A stretch of 64,000 bases of DNA from positions 900,490-964,489 of the forward strand of contig QEOQ01000207.1 of assembly GCA_010279815.1 (NCBI GenBank), written 5' to 3'. A model generated the notes under the pieces. That model saw only the letters and a list, made by a program, of their open reading frames with translations, was not told the DNA's origin and ran no database searches. The translations under genes and the position numbers were made by a program. How positions within the stretch are numbered: position 1 is the first letter of the stretch; every line of letters begins with the position of its first letter. This document shows, in pieces, positions 1-12,000 of the stretch. This stretch comes from Brachionus plicatilis (taxonomy: Eukaryota; Rotifera; Eurotatoria; Ploima; Brachionidae).

Positions 1-19
1 ATATGTTTGAAAAATTATA

Positions 20-370
20 TAATACAAATTAAACAGAAATTCTTCCTTTTTTGATGAATTAAAATTAAAGTAAATAAAATATACTTAAAAAAATATTGCA
101 ACAAAGTGCAACATATTTTCTTGCACCTTTTATACTAAAAATAATTTTTCTCATATTTTAATAAGACAAGAAATAACATTAATAAGATTTTAATTGATTA
201 TTGTTTTAATTAACCAAAAAAAATGGAAAAGAATGATTTTATTTTAGGTAAAAAAAAGGTACAACAAAGTATGTTGCAGTTTGTTGAGGATTTTTTTTAA
301 GTTTATTTTATTAACTTTAATTTTAATTCATCAAAAAAGGAATAATTTTTGTTCAATTTGTATTTGAATT
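20..370. repeat. Imperfect inverted repeat (foldback-like), about 110-bp arms
   Basis: The segment from about 20 to 131 reappears in reverse complement from about 256 to 370; both share 'TTTTTTGATGAATTAAAATT' and a 'GCAACA..GTGCAACAT'-like inner part. Another copy of one end lies at about 63688-63735 on the opposite orientation. No clean target duplication was found. No coding sequence is seen in 1-608. Confidence 0.6.
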
Positions 371-390
371 AATTCATAATACCTTATTTC

Positions 391-487
391 CAGAGTTGTT
401 TAAAAGTCCCAAAATAAAGTCCAAGTCTTTAAAAAAAAAAAAAAGTCAAAGACTTGACTTGAGACTTGAGACTTTTAAACAACTCTG
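391..487. mobile_element. 97-bp MITE, hAT-like ends
   Basis: Terminal inverted repeats CAGAGTTGTTTAAAAGTC / its complement, with 'AAGTCCAAGTCTT' inner repeats. The flanks cttatttc and attatctc match at 6 of 8 positions, a worn 8-bp target duplication. Same family as 14274-14702 and 62028-62333. Confidence 0.7.
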
Positions 488-608
488 ATTATCTCAAACT
501 TTTTTGTAAAATGATTTCCATCAATTTAAAATAATTGTATTAAAAATCGAACTTTGAATATTTTTTTAAATCAATCAATTAAATCAAAATTTTAAAAATC
601 AATTTAAG

Positions 609-3079
609 AGATCGGACCGTCAATTAAGAACCACATGATTCACATACGTCTTTTTGAGTTTTTATGGAAAGAGGACTTGAATGGTCTTTTTAATGACTTT
701 ATGAAAAATGAACCAGACGAGCTTGTAATTAAACGAGAAGTAGACCGCTTGGCCAAAATCGAAAAGCAAGTTTTCGAAATTCCCGAATATCTGAACATAG
801 GTCCGGCTTGTCTCAACACAGAATCCATAAAAGTGTCCTTGAAGACATTTTCATATAGCTGGAAATTCAAATACGCGTCGGTATTGCACGAAATGGCTCG
901 CACCCGACTCCAAGAATGCATTGTCTACAGGGAAAATGTGCAAAAGCGTCTCATGGTAAATGTCCAAACTCTGGAGCAACTAAATGACGCCCTGCGACTT
1001 TTGGAAGAGCTGTCCGACATGGAAAACAAAATAGACAAAATCTATTTGCCTATTGAGAATATTTACGCTGATCTACAGCGCTACGAACTCATTCTGACCA
1101 GACAAGAGATCGAACAAGTGTCAAGTCTGAGAGACAATTGGTCCCAATTGATGAACAATGCGGAAATTGTGCGCTCCACTTTGCTCCAGGACAAAAGAAA
1201 CACTCTAGAACAAGAGCTGGACAAACAAGTCAAAACATTTGTGGTCGAAGTTATCAGATTTAGAAATTCATTTGACGCAACTGGGCCCTCAGTTGTGGGC
1301 ATCGACCCCTACGAGGCTTTGAGAAGACTACACGAATTTCAAAAACAGTACGACACATTTGACGCCAGACGAAAAACACTCGACTCCATAAGCATTCTTT
1401 TTGGACTTCAGTGCAAGCCGTTTCCTGAGCTGGACAAGACTGGCGAAGAGCTAAACCTTCTCAATCAATTGTACAAAGTGTACCAGGTTTTTCTCAGCTT
1501 TGACAAACAATTTCGCAACACTCTTTGGAGCGATGTGGACCTGAGCAAAGCATTCAGTAACATCAAGGCCTATTGGGAGGAATTTTTGGCGTTGCCAGAC
1601 AAATTAAAAGAAAATTGGGAGGCCTATTTTGACCTGAAAAAAGCTCTCAAAAAATACATAGATGTATTGCCAATATTGATTTTGCTTAATGAAAAAGAGA
1701 TTCGAAATCGCCACTGGCTTCAGGTAATGCAAGTGACCAAGAGTGCTTTTAGGCTGGAGGCCGCTGTGTTCAAGCTAAACGATCTGATTGACATTGGACT
1801 CGACCTGCACTCGTATGAAATAGAGGAAATATGCAAATCGGCCAAAAAAGAACAAGAGCTTGAGAGCAAAATGAGAACCATCGAGGAAGAATGGAACGAA
1901 CAAGTGCTCAGCTTTACCAATTACAAGGATTATGGCGAAATTTGTTTTGACAAAGAGTACACTGAGAGACTGCTGGAGCAGCTGGAGGACGCTCAGGAAA
2001 TATTGGCCAACATGTTGACCTCAAAGTATGTGGGTCCATTGCGAAGTGAGGTGGCCAGTTGGTCGGAAAAGTTGAAAACCATTGCCGAAGTGCTGGAACT
2101 GTGGCTGGAAGTGCAAGAGCTTTGGATCAACTTGGAGTCGGTATTTTCCACTCCGGCAACTGTCAAAGAAATGCCCGCCGAGGCCAAGCGGTTTCTCCGA
2201 GTGGACAAATCTTGGATTAGGTCACAAAAGCAGTCGTACGACATGAAATCAGTGTTGCAATGCTGTTTGGGCTCATCGGTCCAGGAGAACACTAAACGAG
2301 TCTTGCTAAAGGATATTCAAAAAGAGCTCGAAATTTGCTTCAAATCGCTCAATGCCTATTTGGACAAAAAAAGGCGCTTATTTCCGCGCTACTACTTTCT
2401 CTCAAATCCTTCATTGCTAGCTTTGTTAAATCATTTTTCAAATAGCGGCAACATAAGCGAAGTAAAGTCGTACTTTTCGTCTTTGTTTAGCGCTTTGAGA
2501 GACTTGAAGTTGGATGAGTTGAGAGACAGAGATGACATATTGTCCGTGTCGAGCACGTCTTTGTCCGAAAAGCCCAAGAGCGGAGCAGCGTTTCAGTCTG
2601 GATCGGAGAGTCCGAGCTATTACCGAGGCACGGCAAAAGAAAATGGCCTACAATTGTCTGAATTGGAAATAAGTGAAATTTACAGTGCGGATGGCGAAGT
2701 GCTTGTTCTAGCCAGAAAGGTAAATTTGGAAAAAGGCACAGAGTTATGGTTGCCAAAGTTAAAAGAATCGATTGGTGAGACCATTAAGAAGTACATGAGC
2801 GTGTCTTTAATGGACCTGTTGAACAACATGCCCATCGAAGAGTTGACATTAAAGTATCCAGCACAGATTTGTCTGATCGGATTAAACTATGTGTGGTCAA
2901 AAGAAGTTGAGACCAGCATTCTAGAGCTGAAGAATGAGAGAAAAGCAATGAGCATGGCCAGCAAAAAATTTTCCGCCATTACCAATAGATTTTTGTCCAT
3001 GCTTTCAAAATCTAGATGGCCTAATATAGACAAGCCCGTGTTGGTGCATCATAAACTTAGATTAGAAACAATGGTTACT
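609..3079 (+). CDS. Dynein exon: linker (DHC_N2), intronless 2.5 kb block
   Basis: One uninterrupted exon encodes the linker that swings across the AAA ring. Diagnostic pieces are 'GPSVVGIDPYEALRRLHEFQ', 'WSDVDLSKAF', 'LELWLEVQELWINLESVF', 'AKRFLRVDKSWI' and 'SLNAYLDKKRRLFPRYYFLS', all in the order of outer-arm dynein linkers. The donor is ACT|GTAAGT at 3079/3080. The likely acceptor is the AG at 607-608, with the open frame extending upstream of the ATG at 635 to that AG. The exon is visibly more GC-rich than every later exon and has no introns for 2.4 kb, while the rest of the gene is cut every 100-700 nt. A lineage-specific Ser-rich loop lies near residues 630-680 of the exon ('LSVSSTSLSEKPKSGAAFQS'). 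Confidence 0.9.
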
Positions 3080-6000
3080 GTAAGTATCCAAAGTTGGCTT
3101 TTTTTTTTGGTGATTTATTATTTTTTGACTAAAATTACTAATAAATTTTTTTTTTCTAAATTTGCATAAATGATATTATTCTTATTAATTTTTCTAAATC
3201 GTATTAAAATTATAAATTAAATGTTATTTTAATTAAAAAAAGACAAAAGTCAGAAGATAGATGTTTAAGTGGATTTTAAGCAATTTTGGGTCTCCACGAT
3301 CAAACATTGATTACAGGTTAGGTGACCAGCAATAATCATCTAACAGTTGGTCACCTAATATGTGATCAATATAAAAAATTATTTTCACTATTTTAAATAA
3401 GTTTTGGTGATCAATGAACAAATTACGTGATCAAAATAAAAAAATAGGTGAACAAAAAAGGCATTGTGAAATTTGGTACAAAAAACAAAAACAAAATATG
3501 AAAAATTCCAAAGCTTAAGCTCTGAAGGCCCAAATGTTCTGTAAATTGTAGCAGCTGATACATCCTTTGTACCACTTGCTACAATTTACAGAGCATGTTT
3601 TAGTCGGTCCAGATTAAAGTTCTGGCGTTTTTTATGTTTTGTTTTTTGTGTTATAATTCACAATGTTCTGAATTTTGCACAGTTTTGCAGAATCAGTATA
3701 TTGGTGGTACAAAGGATGTATCAGCTGCTACAATTTACAGAATATGTTTTGGTCCTTCAGAACTTAAGTTTTGACACTTTTTATATTTTTTTTTTGATTT
3801 TTGTACCGAAATTCACAATGCCAACAAAAAAATTTATCGAAATAATTCCAAATATTGGTACAGTCGTGTCGCATTAATCCGAACTTTTTCGGAGTCAAGA
3901 ATCTCGGTTCGGATTAAATTTTTCAGATAAAAAAAAACTTCAATTTTACAAAGATAAGAAACATTTTATTAAATATAGTATAAGTTACAAATTTATGTAA
4001 ATTTTTAAAATATATAGCATAACAAACATAAAATCTATATTTATAATAAATTTACCGATAAAAATTGAAAATTGTTACTTGATTAGCTTAAATATTTAGG
4101 ACGGAGACTTGATTTAAATTATTTGCTTTTAAATCCGAAATTTGATCATTAAGGCAATTAAACGCATCAAAAGCAGATTCAATATTTTTTGACAATTCAA
4201 TATATTGCTGAAAAATTTTTAATGCATCTAAAACACTTCTATATGTACAATGCTTAATAGATTCTTCTTCAGCTGTTGACTTATTTCAGTTTTGTACTGT
4301 ACCAGCATTTTTTTTTGAATTGATAATTTAGATTATTATGGAATTTTGATGAAAAATGTGATTAAATCTCAACAATTCTTTATTTATTACAATTCGATTC
4401 ATATACTGACAAAGGAAAAAAAAAATTTTAAGAAGTTAATTTTTTTTAATTTAATTAAATATTGGAAAAACTAGGGTCAAATTTGATTTTTTAAAATAAA
4501 TTCATTTTTAAATTAATTGAGTAATTTTATGAAAAGAAAGTCATTTTTATACTCATCTAGTAAAATTGGTAAAAAATGAGTAATTTTAGTTAATGAATTA
4601 GCACGTATTTTGTGCATTTATATTTATAATATACTTAGGGCTAAATTACTATGTTTTTTACTACCTAACCCATTGCCTGATCAGGCCTTTTGAAAAAAAA
4701 TTTAAAATCTAATTGATATATACAATTTAACATAACGATACAACTTAATATAAAGGAAGAGTCGAGGAAAAGAAAAGTACGAGTTAGTTTTAAATTGTAC
4801 TGTAGATCAACAAATAGATAAATTCGATCAATAGTTTTTTTATGGGATTGTAGATAAAACTCTTCTCTATTTATGATCTTTACTTCTTTTTCAAAATGAG
4901 ATTTATTTTTTTGATTTTTTTTTAAATGTTATGTATCTTAATATGTACAAACTCTTTTCCTTCTATAATGGATAACGATACGCTTTATTTTACAGCGTAT
5001 CGAAATTGGCTCAAGTGGTGGCCTCAGCCTTAGAAATAATAATAATAATGATTTTTGAAAAATATCTAGTTATTTAAAATTTTTTTTTTTTAATTATTTT
5101 ATTTTAAAATTTTTTCATTTTAGCATTCAAATTATTTGAGAGATCTGTTTGACAATATAGCGAATAAAAAAATTAAAGATTTAAATGATTTTGAATGGCA
5201 ACGCTGTTTCAGAGTTTATGTTCTAGATGAAAATGGTAAGAAAAATTTAATTACATAAAAATCAATCACCATTTTTGGATCCTAACTAATTTCACTGATT
5301 GAATTTTTAGAAATTGATTTTAATTTTTTTGGTTCACGAGGTATTGAATTTTTTTTTTTGCATTTATCCAAACATGGATATTACGGTGTAATTTTCTAGC
5401 TCCGTAAAACTCATATTTATGTCCTCATGTGTGTTAAATTTGTAAAAAATCTTCTTTTTAAATATAAAAAATAACACTAAAATAAAATCTATTTTGAATT
5501 TTAGTAATTTGAACTAAAATTGAAAATAGAAAAATTTTGAAAAGAAATTCTAAATTTTTTCATATAAGCTTCGAGTGTAAATCCAAAATTTTGTTTTCTT
5601 GACGATAACTTTTCATATGGCAATGAATTTTACGGAATAGAACAGCAATCAGTGATAACACCTCTAACTGAAAGATGTTTTTTGACAATTCTGCAAGCAA
5701 GCCGAATAATGAAAGGCTCTATAGTCTGCGGAAAGCCAAACTCGGGAAAAACACAAATTTCAAAAGTAATTTTATTTAATAGAAAAATAGTCTAATTTAG
5801 TATTTTTTCAAGGGTTTAGCTCAGTACATGGGCAAATTTATGTATATTCTTTATTGTTCTGGTCAAACCGATCATTCCTCAATTGCAAATTGTCTCCAAG
5901 GAGTCGCTCAAGTAAGTCTTGAAATCTGAGTAATTTTATTTAATTTAAAATTTTAAATTTCAGGAAGGATCATGGGTTTTGTTTGATGAATTACAAAATC

Positions 6001-9000
6001 TAAGCGAATTATGTCTCTCCTGGTTTAACGAATATTCTAGTGGTATTTACCAAGCATTAAGAAAACGGTCGTCATTAGTGCAACTTTCTGACGGAAAAGA
6101 AGTAATTTCTAATATGTATCTTGAATTTAGCCCTAATCTTCAACTTAAGATGTCTGTTAATCCAAATTTTTGCTTGATTTCTACACTTAATGTTTCCAAA
6201 CAGTCTGGTCAAGTTCCTTTACAGTTAAGATCTATGTTTAGAGTAATTGCTCTATTGGAGCCTGATATTGAAGTTATTATCAAAGCAAAGTGTATTCAAT
6301 ACGGTGTCAAAGGCTCAAACATTTTGGCAACAAGGCTTAAGACAATTTATGACCTTTGTCAAGCGAGTCTAATGTCTTTACAGAGCAAATATCAATTAAC
6401 CATCTCAACTTTTTTGTGCGTCATCAGAATTATGTATGACAAACAAAATCTGGAAAGTGGGGACTCGAGACCAGGCAGTCTTGCAGGAGCCCAGTCGGCA
6501 AACAAATACAGTGCCGCAAAATTAGAGAGTATATTTTTTTGTTATTAAAAAATAAGCAATTTTTGTATCTTGAATTTCTTTTCAATTTTAAGTGTTGTCT
6601 AATCAAACTTCATCAATAAAAGAGTTGCCGAGGAAAAATCGACTAGCTCTGGCAAACTATTCTAAGAGCGAACATGCTCAAATTGGTCAAATGCTGATTG
6701 ATAACATAACTCCCAGGCTTGATTCAAATGATTCTAAAACTTTTAAAAAAATAGTTCAGGAGATACTAATGTTCAAAGAAGACTCGAAAATAGCGCAGTC
6801 GAATCATGCGGCCAATTTAACTATTCTGGAAAAAATTATAACAGAAAAGTCTTCAAATGATTACGGATTTTTTCCGAATAAAAACTGGATAGATAAATGT
6901 TTACAAATTTATACAGTATCTAACACATTTGAGGGTATTTTAATTTCATAAAAATTTAATATATTTTTATAAAATTTGCCTACAGGAATCATCTTGTGCG
7001 GACAACCGTGTACTGGCAAAACGTCCACATTAAATGTACTGGTTGATGCATTGACCGAATTAGGTGAACGAGATCTAAGTGCAAGTCAAAATAATTTTGT
7101 TTTTAAACAAAAAATTAATTCTCATCATGCTCACAAAATTAGAAAGTAAGATTTTTATTTTTGAGATTTTTTGCTTAAATAAAAAAAAAATATCTAATTA
7201 AAAATAAACAGCATTTTTGGGGCTCTTTTTATAAATTGCATTAGAAATCATAAAAAGACAAATTTAAAATTTCAGTTGATTTTTGAAATAAAAGTTAAAA
7301 TTTTTTTGAGTTCAACACATTTAAATTTTTTAAAAATAAAATTCATTGTAATTAAGATTTTTAATAATCTTATTAACTGTAAGGCTTTGGCAGACTTTGC
7401 TTCTCACTTTTCCAAAGACTTTACTGTCAATTGCCACTTCGAAAATATTTTTTATTTGCGCATTCCGAACATTCACTGATAAACTTTTACATAATTTTAC
7501 ACAGCGATTTGTTAAGAAATTATATTTCAATGAGCCTCTGCAATTTAATTCTCGGACCTGTCTTTTGACATGTGGTTTTTTGTACTACAAGCGAAATTGA
7601 TACCATTTTTTAACGATACTTTTTCAAAACCATTTAAAATTTTATATAGTCGAATTAAGACTATCCTTTACTGACGATTTTCAAGACTAATAAGATTTAA
7701 GTATTTCAATCTGTCTTCATAAGGTTAAGTTCTAGTAGAATCATTCAGTTTTGTCGCTCTTCTTTGTACTTTTTCTGTCTGTTTTTAAATACGGACTCCA
7801 GGATCCTACTGCATACTCCAGATCAGGTCTCACAAGTAATGTAAAGAGAAGTCTAAGTGATTATCGGCTAAGATTCTTAAAAGAATTTCTTATCAGACCC
7901 GGAATTCGGTTAGCTTTCATAACTGCTACAATATATTGTTTGTTCCATTTTAAATAATTTGTAATAAAAACACCCATATCCTTTTATTCTGTTATCTCCT
8001 CTAGGAAATGATAAATATTTTGTTTTGATTATGAAAATTCTACTTTTTCTTTTCTCTTCCCTAGATACATAGCTTTAAATTTGTTCAGGTTTAAATTTAT
8101 TGACCAAGTATCTGTTCATTCTATTAGGATATCGAGATCTTTCTAAAAAATTAAATTAATTTCAAATCAACGGTAAACCCAAGATTGATACTGTTGAAGC
8201 CTTCAAGGAGATCATTTATAAAAATCTATTTCCTTTGAGGAACTTTATCAAAGGCCTTTGAAAAGTCAGTATACACAACGTCAACATTTTTGCATTTTTC
8301 ATATTTATTTTTCATTGTAAATAATTCATTATTTCGTTCCTTAGCATTCTTTCTATTAATTTTCCGACTATTGAAGTAAGCGAAAACGGTCTACAATTTT
8401 TAATGCCCCTTTTTGATCCACTTTTATGTATAAGAGTTACATTTGCTTTCTTCCATAATTTTGGTATTTCACCCTAAATAAACAATTTTATAAATATTAG
8501 TGATAGCGCGAATAAGACTTCTTAAAAGCAATTTTTATTTTTGATATTTTGTAATATTTAATAATTCATTTCGGAATGGTCTTCAAAAATAATATTTTAG
8601 TTAATATGACTCAAAAAAAATTTAGAAATAAAAAAATTGATTTTTTCGAATACAATTTTCTCTAAAATATTTTTAAAAAAATTATTAGATTTAATTTTAT
8701 TTTAAAATTACATCAATCAAAATTACTTAAAAAATTAGATAATTTTGACATTGATTTTTTTAGAACGTGACTCGTTTTTCTCAGACTTAATTAAATTTTT
8801 CATGGTAACACTATTTTTTTTTAATCCTTAACTTTTTTATTTTTGTTGCAGAACAGGAAAGACCTATCACGGTCTTAGATCTAATTCTGATAATTTCATT
8901 ATTTTTTCTGGACAAAAAAAGCTTATTTTTTCAAAATATATTTTAAAAAATTTAGAATTAATCATTTGGCTATCGATGATGAATCACTTTTGTTTGGTTC

Positions 9001-12000
9001 ATTGTCTCAAAACAACGAATTCAAAGACGGCTTTTTGACGTATGCCTTACGAAAAGCTTGCAGGGTACAATCTTAAAAAAAAAAAAGAAAAATAGTTGAT
9101 TATTTATTTTGTAAAGAATGAAAGCACAACTTGGCTTTGTTTGGATGGAGAGATTTTACCAAATTGGTGTGATAGTTTTAACTCGATTTTTGATTCTGGC
9201 CTTTTTATGCAGCTAAAAAATGGCGACCACTTAAGGAACAACTGCAAAATAGTCTTCGAAACCGGCGATATTTCAAATGCGTCACCATCTCTTTTATCAA
9301 AAACAGTATTTCTACCTTTGCTTTAATAAATAAAATGATAAAAACAAAAATTTAAGGGCATAATATGTTATGGTGAAGATTTGGTGGGATGGAGGTCTAT
9401 AGCTAGATCATGGCTTGAGTCAAGGATCCAAAATGAAGTTCAGGTGAATAATTTTATTTGAATAAATAAATCTTTGATAATTTTTTTTTCACTGAAAAAA
9501 CTGAAAAAAATATATTTCAAAGAATATAAGCAATTAACAAAGTTAATTTATCCCTGATCCCTAACTAATATTAAATTTTAGCAAAATTCTTCCCTTAATG
9601 TTGCTCAGGTAAGCCATAGTACGAATTTATGCTTTAACAAGCTTAGTCTAATTTTAGCCTTTAACTTGCATTTTTGCATTAATTTATAATTGCCTTAAAA
9701 AAATTTAAAATAATCAAATTAATTTTTTTCAAAATAAACAAGTGTCTACAGCGATGCTTTAGCAAAACAATGGATGAGATTAGCAACTACTGCTTAAAAG
9801 AGTGCAAGCCAATGCTTCCAGTTTGTGAAGAGAGCTTATTTATTTCTTGTCTTAATCTTTTGGCAGCGATGCTGAACGAAAACACGAATATTGGTGGTGA
9901 GGTCCACATAGAAAGGTTGTATTTGTACTGTCTTATATGGACATTTGGAGGAGTATTGGAACAAAATGATCAGCGTGGCTTCAGTGAATTGTTATATCGT
10001 TTGGTTACAGCTCTTCCCGATGACGATCTAAAAAGTTCTGTTTTCGAGTACTATGTTGACGAGTCTGGTGAATGGGACCTTTGGTCTCAAAGGTAAAAAT
10101 ATAAGTTTAAATAACATCTTTTGATAAAAATGTTAAATGTGAGCTTGCTTAAATCTAGCCCAATCTTAGAAATATGGACTAAGTCTAAGTAAAAAAATTC
10201 AAAAACTAAAAAAAATAATTCTATTAGTTTTATAAGGATTAATACTGAGTAATCAATAATTTTCATTTAAAAATTTTAATATAAATAAATTAATAATAGA
10301 TATTTAACGTTACAATAAATAGCCTATTAGATTTTAAATGACATTCTATAAAGGGTGCCAGAAAACGTGTATATGGATAACATGGACTTATTGGGAAATG
10401 TTTATGTAGACACAATTGATTCAATAAGATGTAGAATATTTTTGGAATTTTGCAATCTGGCGCACAAAAATGTAATTCTGTTTGGACCTAGAGGCTGTGG
10501 AAAGTCAAAACTTCTACAAGAATTTATTCAAGAATTTGGTAAATATTGTTTTAATGTGTAAAATTTTATTAAAAAACAAAAATTTTTAAGTTTTACATTT
10601 TTTTTTTAAACGAAATTAAAATTTTTTACTAATTTAAAATATTTGTCTGAATATAATGATTCTTTTAGAATTTTTAAAGCGAAAAAAAATTTTTCATTAA
10701 TTTTATGGAAATCGAAATTGATTTTGTAACTTAAATTACTTTTTTAATTTCTAAAACAAATTTACTTTATAAAAATGCCAAATGCATTTAAAATGGGGTT
10801 AATTTTTTGGAGGCGACAAATTAATTTTTTTTGGGGTGACAAAAAAACTATTCCGACTGAGAAATACATTTATTCAACTGACCATTAAATATAAAATTAC
10901 AAAGAAAATATAAAAAAAGTAAAAGATAAGGTGAATTAAAAAATAGATAAAATAGAAAAAAATGACTCAATTTGTCTTTTGCTTTTTCGTTGGCCTTCCT
11001 CGTTTTTTAGGTAAAATCACATTCAGTGCTTCGACTTCGACTGCTGCTGGTATTTAAAATAACTTTATTTAGAAAAACAACTTTTTTGATTTAAAAAAGA
11101 TTCTTTTCATTTAAAAACCCGTGTGAGTACTTATTCTATAAAAAAAAATATTATCGGATTCACTCACCAAATCAAGCATTTCAAAATTTGGTGGAAAAAT
11201 TATTTCATAGTTTTGGAAATAATTCTCATGTAATAAAAGGTTTTTTTATGTGAAAAGAATTTTTTTTAATCAAAAAATTGTATTTCTAAGAAAAAAAGTT
11301 ATTTTAAATACATGTAGCATTTTTTGAGTGATAGAAAAAGTAATTTAAGATACAAAAACAATTTCGAGCCGTTTATCTACTTAATCGAATTAAGTGGCAT
11401 CTGTTGCATTATTTTAAAAGAAATTTTTAATTTAAACAAGATTTTGAAAAATTCGCTTTAATTTTTTTAATTATAAAATACGCTTTTCCTTAAAAGATTG
11501 AAAACATTGAAAAAAGCTTTTGAAATTTTGTAATTTTAGAAAAACAGACACTTTATTTTTATTTAAATTTTTTTTTAATGGCAACTCTCATTTTATTTAA
11601 AGAAAATTTTTAAGTTATTTTACTCTAAAACCTTTATTTAAAAAATTTTTGTTGAAAAATATTTTTTTTTGTCTCAAACTTAAAATATGTTTTTCACAAA
11701 AAGCTAATTTATTTTAAAAACTATTTTTTTGAAAAATTGAAAATTGAAAATTGATTTTTAAAGAGCCAAACAATGAATATTATTCAAAAGAGCGTAAGTC
11801 TATAGTACAATCGATATATAGTGATATACCATTCGATAAATGTAAAATTCAAAAAGTCATTTAATATTATAGCGGATTTTTAAAACTATCAAAATCACTT
11901 AAAATAATGTTCTTCCTATATAGTTTTATATATTCCGTTCTTTATAAAAACTCTTGGAATGTAATCTGACCTGAACGTTTTGTAAAATGATTTTCTTGAA

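Noticed and set aside
640..2756. Several reverse-strand open frames across the dynein linker exon
   Set aside because: They are antisense shadows of a strongly supported coding exon and have no recognisable domains.
5311..5340. 30-nt possible dynein exon ('EIDFNFFGSR') with AG/GT flanks
   Set aside because: Splicing 5235 directly to 5569 keeps the frame and gives spacing close to related dyneins; the extra ten residues have no counterpart.
8859..8880. Acceptor followed by a piece translating T-G-K-T, like a second P-loop
   Set aside because: Including it breaks the frame into the next AAA2 exon, and the real AAA2 Walker A is at about 7000.
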